Positions 18,297 to 27,800 of a DNA stretch of 64,000 nucleotides are shown piece by piece. Position 1 is the stretch's first letter; every line of letters starts with the position of its first letter. The stretch is from Cohnella sp. OV330 (GTDB lineage Bacteria > Bacillota > Bacilli > Paenibacillales > Paenibacillaceae). The stretch is taken from NCBI RefSeq assembly GCF_900112065.1, contig NZ_FOKE01000009.1, positions 164,672 to 228,671 on the forward strand. The letters are read 5' to 3'. The translations under genes were made by a program, and so were the position numbers. The notes under the pieces are model-generated. The model was not told the DNA's origin and ran no database searches. It worked only from the letters and a program-made list of their open reading frames with translations.

Positions 18297-20714
18297 TTGA
18301 AGCGTCAAGAGAAGTCTGGGTTTAGAGAATGGTTTGCCTGGGGATGGATCGCGTTCATCTTGTTTATCGCGATGTTCAAGAACGGTATTTTCCTCGGTTT
18401 TGGCCTTCACAGCCCCAATCAATATCAGTTCGAGAGTCCAGCTTTCTTGGCGTTAATTGTATCGGCTTTCGTAACGTTGTGGCTCATTGTGCAAATCAGC
18501 GCTGACTCGTTTGAATGGACGCGTAGCAATTTGATCATCGGCGCGTTCGCGCTTCTGATACCGATCTTCTATTTGATCAGTTCATTCGATGCCTTTTCTC
18601 CGTACATGGCGAAGATCGGTATCTTAATTCATCTTGCTTTATTCTTGTTTTATGTAGCAGGCACTTTTTGGTCCCGGTCCAATCATTTGACGGATCGGTT
18701 TCCGCTTGTGTTTTTAGTGTTCGGTTACCTGCTGGTTGCATACGGCTTTCTGACGATGTTCGGCAATGCTTATATGCTTGATTCCCTGACGCCGCAGGAT
18801 GGCATTCGGATTACTTCCGTCTTTCAATACGCCAATGCTTATGCGGTCCTACTGCTCATTATGTGGATCGTCATGCTGTTAGAGATTAATCGAACGCCGC
18901 GTAGAGGCATTCAGATCTTGCATGGTATCATGCTAGTGCCGGTGTTGGTGTCGTTCTTGCTGACGCTGTCGCGTGGCGCGCTGGTCGTGCTTCCGATCAT
19001 CGCGATCGTCACGCTGGCAATGCTGCGGCTGAAGCTGCAAATTAAGCTGATTCTCTATTCTGTCATCGGCATAGGGATCTCTCTCCTTATATACTCCAAA
19101 TTAGCGGATCGCGGGATCGAAGTCGTCAGCGGCATCCAAGCGGCTTTGAACGCCAAGCAATCATATGATACGGTCTCTATCTTTTCAGGGGACTCGATCG
19201 GATATTGGGCAATTCTAGTTGTTGCTTCACTTGTCATGGGTGCTATAACCTATGCGATAGAGAGATACATAGAGCCTCAGCTTCAATCCAAAGTCGAGAC
19301 GAAAACGTCTAATCGCGCCGGGATCTGGCTGCCTCTCGGACTTATCGTTCTGTTTATTTTGGGCTCGCTCGCCGTATTGTCCGATACGCTGGTCAAATTG
19401 CTGCCTCCTGTTCTAAGAAACCGAATTGAGGGCGTAAATTTTGAAACACATAGCGTTTACGAGCGTCTAAGAATGTATAAGAATGCGATCCAACTGTGGA
19501 AGGAGTATCCGTTGTTCGGCGGAGGCAGCGGGGCATGGGAAGCTTCCTATGAAAAATATCAATCCTATCCCTACCTGAGCGCGCAGACGCACAGCTTTAT
19601 TACGCAAATGCTCGTTGAAGTCGGCCTGATTGGCACGATCGTCATACTTGGCCTCATTGTATACTCCTTAATCACCTTTATTATCAAGTACAGGCGAATG
19701 TCCGAGGAGCTGCGCAATAAGTATCTGTTTTATTTTGTCGTACCCATTACGATTCTATTGCATGCTTCGATCGATTTTGAAATGAGTTATCTCTTCTACG
19801 ACATTCTCGTCTTTATGTGCCTAGGCGTCCTGAGCGGCGCAGAGTCGGCAGTTAAGCATTGGGCTAAGAAGCAAGCAAGGCAATTAAAACAACTGAGTGG
19901 GGCAGCACTTGGCGTCGTGGGTATTGCGCTTCTTGTGATCGCTAGCCTTCGATTGTATAGCTCCAGCCAGATCGATAATGCCAATGAAGCGTATGCGATG
20001 CAGAAACCATTCGCCGATATCGTCAATCCGCTCAAACAAGGGCTTAAAATAACGTCTGGGCAGCCTGTACTGCTCCAGCAGCTGACGAGTTGGAACTATC
20101 AAGCGTATGACCAATCGAAGGATGAGAGTTACCTGCAAGAAGCGGAGAAGTATTTGGAAAAGCTCGTGAAGACAGAGCCCTACTATCGTCCCGGCATTGA
20201 TCTTGATTATACAATTCAGATGGTGCGAGGCAATCAAGATAGGGCCATTCAAATCATGCAAAAGGCAGTCAAGCAATACCCGTTTGAACAATCTTTCTAT
20301 GATCGCTTAGTCTCGACGTTGCTAGGAAAGTGGGAGCAGCAGAGTCAGGCAGGAGATCAAGAGGGAGCTAAGGGGACTGCTGAACAAATTCTGGCTCAGT
20401 ACAATAAAACCATCGAACAGGAACTTGTGGTCAAAGAATTGCCGGCTACAGTTGAACTGGCGAGAACGTTCGTCGTCTCGAGCGCGGTCAGGCTGGCGGC
20501 TGGCGAAGTCACCTTCGCCGCTAATGACTATCAGCAAGCGGCAGATATTTTAAAGCCCGCCTTGCAAGATGACTTAACCGTTGAAGCAAATCGCAAGATC
20601 GCGCGATACTATCTGGCGACACTTCGGAAACAAGGACAAGACGACCAAGCGCTTTATGACAAACTTATCGCAGCCGACGCGAACGAAGCTACTCAACTAG
20701 ATCAGCTCAAATAG
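18297..20714 (+). CDS. O-antigen ligase-like membrane protein with Wzy_C domain (possible S-layer oligosaccharyltransferase)
   Basis: About 805 residues. Roughly twelve membrane segments in the first 560 residues, with the periplasm-facing-type loop FGGGSGAWEASYEKYQSYPY and QTHSFITQMLVEVGLIGT typical of the Wzy_C/WaaL family. The last 240 residues are a soluble, probably TPR-like helical domain. GAGGAG stands eight bases before TTG 18297; GTG 18288 is less well placed. Size and plan match WsfB/WsaB, the predicted ligases that move a finished glycan from its lipid carrier to the S-layer protein. A polymerase role is the main alternative, but the ABC exporter in the locus makes a Wzy polymerase less needed. 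Confidence 0.82.
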   Translation: MKRQEKSGFREWFAWGWIAFILFIAMFKNGIFLGFGLHSPNQYQFESPAFLALIVSAFVTLWLIVQISADSFEWTRSNLIIGAFALLIPIFYLISSFDAFSPYMAKIGILIHLALFLFYVAGTFWSRSNHLTDRFPLVFLVFGYLLVAYGFLTMFGNAYMLDSLTPQDGIRITSVFQYANAYAVLLLIMWIVMLLEINRTPRRGIQILHGIMLVPVLVSFLLTLSRGALVVLPIIAIVTLAMLRLKLQIKLILYSVIGIGISLLIYSKLADRGIEVVSGIQAALNAKQSYDTVSIFSGDSIGYWAILVVASLVMGAITYAIERYIEPQLQSKVETKTSNRAGIWLPLGLIVLFILGSLAVLSDTLVKLLPPVLRNRIEGVNFETHSVYERLRMYKNAIQLWKEYPLFGGGSGAWEASYEKYQSYPYLSAQTHSFITQMLVEVGLIGTIVILGLIVYSLITFIIKYRRMSEELRNKYLFYFVVPITILLHASIDFEMSYLFYDILVFMCLGVLSGAESAVKHWAKKQARQLKQLSGAALGVVGIALLVIASLRLYSSSQIDNANEAYAMQKPFADIVNPLKQGLKITSGQPVLLQQLTSWNYQAYDQSKDESYLQEAEKYLEKLVKTEPYYRPGIDLDYTIQMVRGNQDRAIQIMQKAVKQYPFEQSFYDRLVSTLLGKWEQQSQAGDQEGAKGTAEQILAQYNKTIEQELVVKELPATVELARTFVVSSAVRLAAGEVTFAANDYQQAADILKPALQDDLTVEANRKIARYYLATLRKQGQDDQALYDKLIAADANEATQLDQLK

Positions 20715-20729
20715 AAAGGAGGGATAACG

Positions 20730-21707
20730 TTGAAGGTATCGGTTATCCTGCCGACGTTAAACGCGGAGAAATATCTTGTTAACCTGATAGGCAAGCTCCA
20801 AGAGCAAACGTTGCGACCGCACGAGATTCTCGTCGTCGATTCCCGTTCAAATGATGGGACGCTTCTGCTTGCAAAGCGGCTCGGCGCAAAAGTAATGTCG
20901 GTTGAGCGCAAGGACTTCGACCATGGTGGCACGCGAAATTTCGCAGCCCAGAAGACAACCGGCGACGTGATCGTCTATATGACCCAAGATGCAGTGCCGG
21001 AGCATGATCGCTTTATCGAGGAGATCGTAGCGCCTTTTGCCGATACGAAGGTGGCGGCCGTGTGCGGCAGACAGATCGCGAGGGCCGAGTCCAACGTACT
21101 CGAACGGATGACCCGCGACATTAACTATCCGGAGCTGTACATCCATAAGACACTGGCGGATCTCGATCGCTTCGGCATTAAGCTGTTCTTTTTCACCAAT
21201 GTTTGTTCGGCTATTCGAAGGGACGTATTTCTGCAACTCGGAGGATTCCCGGCTCCGATCATCCTGAACGAGGATATGATGATCGCAGCAAAGTGCATTA
21301 CCAACGGCTACGCCGTCGTTTACAACCCGCGAGCCAGCGTGGTGCATTCTCACGACTATAGTCTGAAAAAGCAATTTAAACGTAACTTCGATATCGGCGT
21401 ATCCATGCGGATGAACGAATGGATCTTTCAATATGCCCGAGCGGAAAAAGAAGGCGGCCGGCTTGTCACCGAGCAATTAGGGCGCCTATGGAAACAAGGG
21501 AACTGGGCCTGGACTCCTCGATGGATCGCGGAAGCGGCAGCGAAGTACGTGGGATATCGGCTGGGCGTTTCCTACAAGAAACTGCCGTTCAAATTGAGAC
21601 GCAAGTTCAGCATGCACCCTGACTTCTGGCTGAACTACGACAAGTCACAGATCGTCCGGGAAGCTGTCGTCTTCAAAGCCGAAGCGCAATCGGCCAGCAA
21701 TCATTGA
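20730..21707 (+). CDS. Glycosyltransferase family 2, rhamnosyltransferase-like
   Basis: 325 residues, cytoplasmic GT-A fold. Opens with KVSVILPTLNAEKYL, followed by ILVVDSRSNDGT and the segment DFDHGGTRNFAAQ, which is typical of rhamnosyltransferase-like GT2 enzymes. MTQDAVPEHDRFIE supplies the acidic motif for metal and nucleotide binding. AAAGGAGGG precedes the TTG start, 15 bases after the preceding gene, so they form an operon. Transfer of rhamnose would fit the rmlACBD genes downstream. Donor and acceptor are inferred. Confidence 0.85.
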   Translation: MKVSVILPTLNAEKYLVNLIGKLQEQTLRPHEILVVDSRSNDGTLLLAKRLGAKVMSVERKDFDHGGTRNFAAQKTTGDVIVYMTQDAVPEHDRFIEEIVAPFADTKVAAVCGRQIARAESNVLERMTRDINYPELYIHKTLADLDRFGIKLFFFTNVCSAIRRDVFLQLGGFPAPIILNEDMMIAAKCITNGYAVVYNPRASVVHSHDYSLKKQFKRNFDIGVSMRMNEWIFQYARAEKEGGRLVTEQLGRLWKQGNWAWTPRWIAEAAAKYVGYRLGVSYKKLPFKLRRKFSMHPDFWLNYDKSQIVREAVVFKAEAQSASNH

Positions 21708-21726
21708 ACGTGAAGGGATGGTCATC

Positions 21727-22218
21727 ATGAATCGATATACGAAGATTTTCGGCATACTGGTCGCTGCAGCCGTCGTCGCGGGAGGCGTGAATTGGTATCA
21801 ATCCGCGTATGCGGACGTACAACAGACGACGCCTGGGCTCGCAGACGATCCGATTGTGACCAAGAGCTATGTGGATCAGAAGATTGCTGAACTGTCGAAT
21901 GGGGGCCCAACCGGCGCCAATTCCGGCAAAGATACGGCGTCCGAATCCAAACTCGAGGTTGTGACCGTACCTTTCGGCGCTAAGCTTATGGTTGGCGCTG
22001 GTGGAGAAGTCGTCGTCCGCACTGGTAAAGCCGTCGCCTACAGCGTGGATACAAACGGACTATCGGACCTCACGGCCGGCATCGATATCGCGCCCGGTAT
22101 GGCCATCGCTACCAACCATTTGATTTTATTTCCGCGGGATGGTAGAGGCATTGAGCCCGATCCGAAGCAGAAGAATGGGCTGACGGTGTTGGTGCGAGGG
22201 AAGTACAATTTAGTTTAA
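21727..22218 (+). CDS. Small exported protein of unknown function
   Basis: 163 residues from ATG 21727, which has AAGGGATGG upstream; ATG 21718 is possible. An N-terminal signal or membrane anchor (IFGILVAAAVVAGGV) is followed by the segment DDPIVTKSYVDQKIAEL, a Gly/Ser linker and a compact beta-rich domain ending LTVLVRGKYNLV. Not recognised as an enzyme. It is the last GC-rich gene before the AT-rich part of the glycan locus and sits 19 bases after a glycosyltransferase, so a role in glycan assembly at the membrane is possible but unproven. Confidence 0.7.
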   Translation: MNRYTKIFGILVAAAVVAGGVNWYQSAYADVQQTTPGLADDPIVTKSYVDQKIAELSNGGPTGANSGKDTASESKLEVVTVPFGAKLMVGAGGEVVVRTGKAVAYSVDTNGLSDLTAGIDIAPGMAIATNHLILFPRDGRGIEPDPKQKNGLTVLVRGKYNLV

Positions 22219-22311
22219 TACCTAAGTTTAAATTATGAATTCTATTTATTGTTCAAATTCCAATAACATAAACTTGATAGCATATCTTATTAATGGATGG
22301 TATTAAATAAA

Positions 22312-23091
22312 ATGAAAATAAGCTCTGCGTTGAAATTAATATTTGATCTTTCTAAAAATGATTTTAAAGTGCGGTATGCTGGTTCGTTTCTGGGTGTAGT
22401 ATGGGGGGTTGTAAACCCGCTTATAACCTTGCTGGTCTACTGGTTTGTTTTTGAAGTCGGCTTTAGATCGGGAGCCCGACCTGATGGAACACCGTTTATA
22501 GTATGGCTCTCTTGTGGTATGGTGATTTGGTTTTTTCTATCGGAAAGTTTATCGTCTTCATCGAACAGCTTCCTGGAATATAGCTATTTAGTCAAGAAGG
22601 TTTCATTCAAAATAATAATTCTACCATTAGTTAAAATCTTATCTTCCTTTTATAATCATTTGTTTTTCTTAGCAGTATTAATTCTAATTTTGTTGGTGCA
22701 CGGGATTAAGGCTGATATTACTAACATTCAAGTGTTCTATTATTTGATTTGCTCCGCTTACTTGTTGATTGGAATCGGGCTAATAACCTCTTCATTAGTT
22801 GTATTTGTTCGAGATATCGGGCAAATAGTAGGTATTGCAATACAAATTGGCTTCTGGCTTATTCCAATTGTTTGGTCACCCGAAATTATATCAGAAAAGT
22901 ACATTAAGTGGTTTAAGTTGAATCCAATTTATTATTTAGTTGAAGGTTATCGAGATACTTTTGTGGAAAACGTTTGGTTTTGGCATAGGTATAATCAAAC
23001 AGCATATTTTTGGATATTGTCCACCATTATTCTATTTGTTGGATATAAATTATTTAAGAAGTTGAAGCCTCACTTTGCAGATGTTTTATAA
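22312..23091 (+). CDS. wzm: ABC-2 type polysaccharide export permease (Wzm/TagG family)
   Basis: Membrane half of an ABC exporter for lipid-linked glycans. About 259 residues with six membrane segments. NDFKVRYAGSFLGVVWGVVNPL near the N-terminus is the family hallmark, followed by FRSGARPDGTPFIVWLSCGM and a C-terminal WFKLNPIYYLVEGYRD. ATG 22312 (GGATGG 11 bases upstream) and ATG 22297 are both possible. It is followed at once by wzt. An ABC route implies that the glycan is completed in the cytoplasm before export. Confidence 0.92.
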   Translation: MKISSALKLIFDLSKNDFKVRYAGSFLGVVWGVVNPLITLLVYWFVFEVGFRSGARPDGTPFIVWLSCGMVIWFFLSESLSSSSNSFLEYSYLVKKVSFKIIILPLVKILSSFYNHLFFLAVLILILLVHGIKADITNIQVFYYLICSAYLLIGIGLITSSLVVFVRDIGQIVGIAIQIGFWLIPIVWSPEIISEKYIKWFKLNPIYYLVEGYRDTFVENVWFWHRYNQTAYFWILSTIILFVGYKLFKKLKPHFADVL

Positions 23092-23104
23092 CGGAGTGGA
23101 TAAA

Positions 23105-24379
23105 GTGGAAGAGATATCAATAGAATTAAAGAATATTTGGAAGAGATATAAACTCTACCCGAAACCGAGTGATCGTTTAAAGGAAGCAATTACGGGCAGG
23201 AAGACCCACGCAGAGTTTGTAGCGTTGAAAGATGTGAATCTACTCCTTAAAAAGGGAGAGACGTTGGGAATCATTGGAGAGAATGGTTCTGGAAAGTCTA
23301 CGCTTCTAAAAATTATATCTGGTGTGCTGACTCAAAGTGAAGGTGCTAAAAGCGTTAATGGGCACGTTGCTGCTCTTCTTGAACTGGGGACAGGTTTTAA
23401 TATGGAATACACCGGATATGAAAATATCTTCCTTAATGGTACGATGAGAGGCTTTTCTAAAAGCGATATGAACGCTAAGCTGAAGGAAATTATTGAGTTC
23501 GCCGATATAGGAGAATTCATAAATAGGCCTGTAAAAACTTACTCAAGTGGTATGTTCGCACGACTTGCTTTTTCCGTTATGATTAGCTTTAAGCCTGAAA
23601 TTCTAATTGTTGATGAAGCTCTATCAGTAGGAGACGTCTTTTTTCAACAAAAGTGTAATCGGTACATGAAGGAAGAAATGAGCGATGTTACTAAAATACT
23701 GGTATCTCACGATTTAAGCTCAATTGCTGCTATGGCTACAAATGTTATTGTCCTTGCTAAAGGTGAAGTTGTTTTTTATGGAGAGCCTCTAAAGGCTATA
23801 GAATTTTATACAAAGAGAGTTCACTCAAAAACATTTCGATCTTCCTCAATTAAAGAACCAGAAGAGAAGACAAATTCAGTTATTCCTCAATCTCATTCAG
23901 ATATTAAATGGACTCCCGTAGATCGCAGCTCGCTTGGAGGCGCGTTAGATTTACTTATAGAAGCCTATAGCATAAAAGTTGATAACGAGGATTACAAGGG
24001 ATATATAACTAAGGATAATGTGCTGGAGATTTCACTACTTATACAAAGCAGGAAAGAGATTAACGAAGCAATATTTGGCTACCTAGTTAATGATAAATTT
24101 GGGAACTCCATTTTTGGGGAAAATACTCTCAGCTCAAATCTTACTATGGAGTATATGGAAGAGGATCAAAGTTACATAGTAAGGTTTACTATCGTATGGC
24201 CAGAGATCCAGGAGAATGATTATTTTATAACATTAGGAGTTGGCGAAGGCTTCCATGAATTACATCATACAATTCAATGTTGGGCTCATAATATTATTCA
24301 AGTGAAAAATATAACTAGTACTACAGTACATGCAATCTTCAATAATAAGATTGAGAGCATTTCGATTAAGAAATTGTAA
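23105..24379 (+). CDS. wzt: ABC transporter ATPase with C-terminal glycan-binding-type domain (Wzt)
   Basis: 424 residues. The N-terminal ATPase has Walker A GENGSGKST, a TGYENIFLNGTMRGFS stretch typical of the Wzt/TagH family, the signature YSSGMFARLAF and Walker B ILIVDEALSVGD. After a linker, about residues 270-424 form a beta-rich domain of the Wzt C-terminal type, which in Gram-negative homologues binds the modified end of the glycan. The GTG at 23105 has CGGAG eight bases upstream and is preferred to ATG 23075, which would overlap wzm by 17 bases. A Wzt with this tail, followed directly by a methyltransferase, suggests export of an end-capped chain. Confidence 0.92.
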   Translation: MEEISIELKNIWKRYKLYPKPSDRLKEAITGRKTHAEFVALKDVNLLLKKGETLGIIGENGSGKSTLLKIISGVLTQSEGAKSVNGHVAALLELGTGFNMEYTGYENIFLNGTMRGFSKSDMNAKLKEIIEFADIGEFINRPVKTYSSGMFARLAFSVMISFKPEILIVDEALSVGDVFFQQKCNRYMKEEMSDVTKILVSHDLSSIAAMATNVIVLAKGEVVFYGEPLKAIEFYTKRVHSKTFRSSSIKEPEEKTNSVIPQSHSDIKWTPVDRSSLGGALDLLIEAYSIKVDNEDYKGYITKDNVLEISLLIQSRKEINEAIFGYLVNDKFGNSIFGENTLSSNLTMEYMEEDQSYIVRFTIVWPEIQENDYFITLGVGEGFHELHHTIQCWAHNIIQVKNITSTTVHAIFNNKIESISIKKL

Positions 24380-24395
24380 ACGAGGTTGGTGTACC

Positions 24396-25493
24396 ATGGA
24401 TTGGGAAATAAGTAGTCCTAAGTTTGAATCAGATGAATTAAATGATAAGTTAAGGGTCGCTCCTTGGGAGGGCCATCGTAATTTTGCATATGACCTGTTT
24501 AGATATATTGTTCCTCAAGTTAGTGTAGAGCTCGGAACTCACTACGGTTGCTCTCTTTTTGCTTTTGCTCAGTCTATGAAAAATCATGAGTTAGATGTTT
24601 CATTATTTGCTGTAGATACCTGGAGGGGCGATGACCAAGCTGGTTTTTATGGAGAGGAAGTCATAGGTTCAGTAACTGATATTATCAATAAGAGGTTTAG
24701 TAAACTAAATATAACTTTACTGCGAAAAACCTTTGATGAAGCACTTTCAGATTTTGCTGATGAAAGCATTGATTTGCTTCACATTGACGGCTTACATACA
24801 TATGAAGCAGTTTCCCATGATTTTGAGACCTGGCTCCCTAAGGTTTCAAGTAATGGAATTGTTTTATTTCACGATGTGTATAGCCCTCTTGAATATGGAT
24901 CCAATCGTTTTTGGCAAGAAATCAAGGAACAATACCCACACTTTGAATTTAGGCATAGCTGGGGTTTAGGAGTGCTTTTTCCAAAAGGAAATGATCGATA
25001 TAAACTATTGGAAAATGTCAACTTCAAAGACAAGGCTTTAATTTATGAATACAAAGCCCTTTACAAATTTGAACAGTTAAAAAACCACGACCTTAATCAA
25101 ATGGTTGTGGAGCGAGATAAAGCAATTTCATCAATTGAGGCATTGGTTATTGAACGAGATAAAACAATTTTTTCTAATGAAGAAATGATTATTGAACGAG
25201 ATAATGTTATTTCAAACAATGAAGGGATGATTAGTGATTTAAAGTTAGCTTTTAAGAATAGTGAGCAATTAGTAACAGAGCGAGATAAGTTAATAAAAGA
25301 ATATGAAACTAAGCTGCTGGATCTGCAAAATACTATTGCTAAAAATAGCATTTTGATTAACGAACAAGATCTTTCAATAAAAGTCTGTAACGAACAAATT
25401 GATAAGCTAAAACAAGAGATTAGCAAAAAACAAGAGATTATTGATTATGTGAATTCAAAAAGGATAATTTTTAATTTTAAAAAGAAGATTTAA
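24396..25493 (+). CDS. SAM-dependent methyltransferase with C-terminal coiled coil (possible chain-capping enzyme)
   Basis: 365 residues from ATG 24396 (GAGGT upstream). Residues about 30-205 match the Methyltransf_24 type of class I methyltransferase: motif I VELGTHYGCS, AVDTWRGDD, LLHIDGLHTYEAVSHDFETW and VLFHDV. From about residue 232 to 350 runs a coiled coil made of eight 14-residue repeats, with phrases such as VERDKAIS, IERDKTIF and TERDKLIK. This join of methyltransferase and long coiled coil resembles the plan of WbdD, the chain terminator and ruler of E. coli O9a, which couples to Wzt. Here the kinase of WbdD is absent. The capping function is inferred from architecture and from position after wzt. 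Confidence 0.8.
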   Translation: MDWEISSPKFESDELNDKLRVAPWEGHRNFAYDLFRYIVPQVSVELGTHYGCSLFAFAQSMKNHELDVSLFAVDTWRGDDQAGFYGEEVIGSVTDIINKRFSKLNITLLRKTFDEALSDFADESIDLLHIDGLHTYEAVSHDFETWLPKVSSNGIVLFHDVYSPLEYGSNRFWQEIKEQYPHFEFRHSWGLGVLFPKGNDRYKLLENVNFKDKALIYEYKALYKFEQLKNHDLNQMVVERDKAISSIEALVIERDKTIFSNEEMIIERDNVISNNEGMISDLKLAFKNSEQLVTERDKLIKEYETKLLDLQNTIAKNSILINEQDLSIKVCNEQIDKLKQEISKKQEIIDYVNSKRIIFNFKKKI

Positions 25494-25508
25494 GAATGGA
25501 GCATAGCA

Positions 25509-27785
25509 ATGAAAGACGTAAAAGATATAATCATCCAAAATAATAATTTAAAATATGTTTTTTTTGATATTTTTGATACTATACTTTTACGATCTGTGCA
25601 TCCAGAATACACCAAAATGATCTGGGCTAAACGCCTTAGCAACGAATTGGGCCATGGTTCCAAAGCTAAGGATATTTATGAATTACGCAATCAAATTGAA
25701 TTGCAAATTGGCGAAAAGAATGAACAAGATGGTTGGGATCGAGAATTCCAATATGAACAGTTCTCTTTACGTTTGTATCAGGTGTTAGAGGCTAGGAACA
25801 GCATTAAATCGCTATATCAGTACGAGGATTTTCATCGTAAATGTTTAGATATAGAACTTGATGTAGAATTGTCAGTACAATTGGTTGATCCTCAATGGAT
25901 CGAACTTATAACATATATAAAGTCGAACACTTTTCTTAAAGTGTATTGTGTCTCTGACTTTTATTTATCAAGCGATAGCATAAGAAGGTTATTTCAAGAA
26001 CATGGTATATTGTCATATATAGATGAACTGATAGTTTCAAGTGATCATCTGATTACTAAACGCTCAGGCAGACTATATGCACATGTATTCGAAAAATATG
26101 GTATAGAACCTTCAGTTGTTTTGATGGTTGGAGATAACGAGCATTCCGATAATATGGTGCCCATTCAAAAAGGAATGAAGTCTTTCTTAATAGATCGAAA
26201 ATCAGAACGTACAGTATATGATGACTTCATGCGGGAATATCATATAAGCAAGCAGATTAATAATAAGGATCAATTATTTAAAATTGCAAATCAGGGGAGA
26301 TCTCAGACTCCCTTTCATAATATTATCTTTTCTCTTTTTTATTTTATAAAGAAACTCCATGAAGAACTCGTATTTAAAAGAGTGAATGATGTTTTTTTCT
26401 TGTCTAGAGAAGGAGAATATCTAAAAACTTTGTTTGACCTATATCAACAATCTGAAGGATTTCGATATGCCCATCGTATTAATACGCATTACTTAAAGGT
26501 ATCTAGGAAGTCTACCTTCCTCCCGTCTCTTAAGAGTTTAAAAGAGGAGCGTTTTCTGACTCTTTTTCGACAGTATAGGATGATTAGTGCTTATGAGTTC
26601 ATGGCTAGCCTTAATTTTGAAGAACACGTAATTCAAACTATTAAACATCAAACGGACTTCGATTTATTTCAAAAAGAAGAGGATTTTCCAACAAGCGAAT
26701 GCTACAGGTGGCTTATAAACAACCCGGATTTTTCAAACTATTACGAAAATAACCGCCTAGAACAAAATGCTAATTTCAAAGAATACGTACGTGAATTAAA
26801 CCCTAATTACAAAACGGATGGCCTCCATATCGTAGATATAGGATGGAAAGGGACAATTCAAGACCATTTATGGGATATCTTTAATCAAGAGGTCTGCATA
26901 AATGGTTATTATGCAGGACTGATTGCAGAAGGTAATGCAGACTCGGGTAACGAGAAACAGGGTTTGCTCTTTAGTTCTATTCCTATTAAATCTGATTATT
27001 TTGGAGTATTCAATGAAAATAGAGCAATTTTCGAAATTGTATTAGGAGCATCGCATGGAAGTGCTGAACGTTATGTTTTAACTGAGGGAACGGTAGTTGT
27101 TCATGTCAATCAAAATGAAAAAGAAATGGAGATTTTCAACAAGATCGTTTCCCCAATGCAGCGAGAAATGCTGATTACTTTTGAAGAACTTTGCCGCTAT
27201 TTTTGTTTAAAAAGTTTTGATATCGAAGAAGATCTTGCATATTTCGCAGAAATTCACTCCCAGTTTGTGTTGCATCCGAACAAAAAAGAGTTAACGTTCT
27301 TTGACCAGTTGTATCACTACGAAAATTTTGGTGTGTTTGAATTTACAAAGTTTCGTACATCTGATACGAAAATATCTACAATATTAAAGCTTAGAAGTAT
27401 GAGGCGTTTAGCTATGAATCCCAATGCTTTCTTTAGAAATAGCTTCTGGGGACCTTTAACCTTAAAAGAACAGGGACTAAGCTTTTTGATTCCTTTATAT
27501 GCGAAATATAAAAGGAAAAAATACTTCACTGAAAAAACATCCTTAACATCACAAGGAACTGCTCTACCACAACAGAAGTTTGAAGAGAAATTGAAGGAAA
27601 ATGCTTTAGCGATGAAAAATATGACACGAATGATTGATGATCGTGATGCAGCAATCTCAAATATGACCCGTATGATCGATGATCGTGATCAAGCAATAAA
27701 AAGTATGACTCAAATGATTGATGAACGAGATGAAATGATTCGCCAAATTAATATAAAACTCGAGGATCTAATGAAAAAGAGTTGA
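25509..27785 (+). CDS. HAD-like protein with large helical region and C-terminal coiled-coil repeats
   Basis: 758 residues. The N-terminal domain is HAD-like: FFDIFDTILL (Asp20, Asp23, Thr24), YCVSDFYLSSDSIRRLF, and MVGDNEHSDNMVPIQKGMK with the acidic motif IV. The +2 position after Asp20 is Phe, not the usual Asp. Residues about 240-690 are a mixed region I cannot assign (VFFLSREGEYLK, HIVDIGWKGTIQDHLW). The last 60 residues repeat a 14-residue unit, MTRMIDDRDAAISN and variants. Similar large HAD proteins occur in polysaccharide loci. The C-terminal repeats closely resemble those of the methyltransferase 16 bases upstream, suggesting that the two proteins interact. The reaction is unknown. 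Confidence 0.72.
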   Translation: MKDVKDIIIQNNNLKYVFFDIFDTILLRSVHPEYTKMIWAKRLSNELGHGSKAKDIYELRNQIELQIGEKNEQDGWDREFQYEQFSLRLYQVLEARNSIKSLYQYEDFHRKCLDIELDVELSVQLVDPQWIELITYIKSNTFLKVYCVSDFYLSSDSIRRLFQEHGILSYIDELIVSSDHLITKRSGRLYAHVFEKYGIEPSVVLMVGDNEHSDNMVPIQKGMKSFLIDRKSERTVYDDFMREYHISKQINNKDQLFKIANQGRSQTPFHNIIFSLFYFIKKLHEELVFKRVNDVFFLSREGEYLKTLFDLYQQSEGFRYAHRINTHYLKVSRKSTFLPSLKSLKEERFLTLFRQYRMISAYEFMASLNFEEHVIQTIKHQTDFDLFQKEEDFPTSECYRWLINNPDFSNYYENNRLEQNANFKEYVRELNPNYKTDGLHIVDIGWKGTIQDHLWDIFNQEVCINGYYAGLIAEGNADSGNEKQGLLFSSIPIKSDYFGVFNENRAIFEIVLGASHGSAERYVLTEGTVVVHVNQNEKEMEIFNKIVSPMQREMLITFEELCRYFCLKSFDIEEDLAYFAEIHSQFVLHPNKKELTFFDQLYHYENFGVFEFTKFRTSDTKISTILKLRSMRRLAMNPNAFFRNSFWGPLTLKEQGLSFLIPLYAKYKRKKYFTEKTSLTSQGTALPQQKFEEKLKENALAMKNMTRMIDDRDAAISNMTRMIDDRDQAIKSMTQMIDERDEMIRQINIKLEDLMKKS

Positions 27786-27800
27786 AAATGAGGGATTAGA

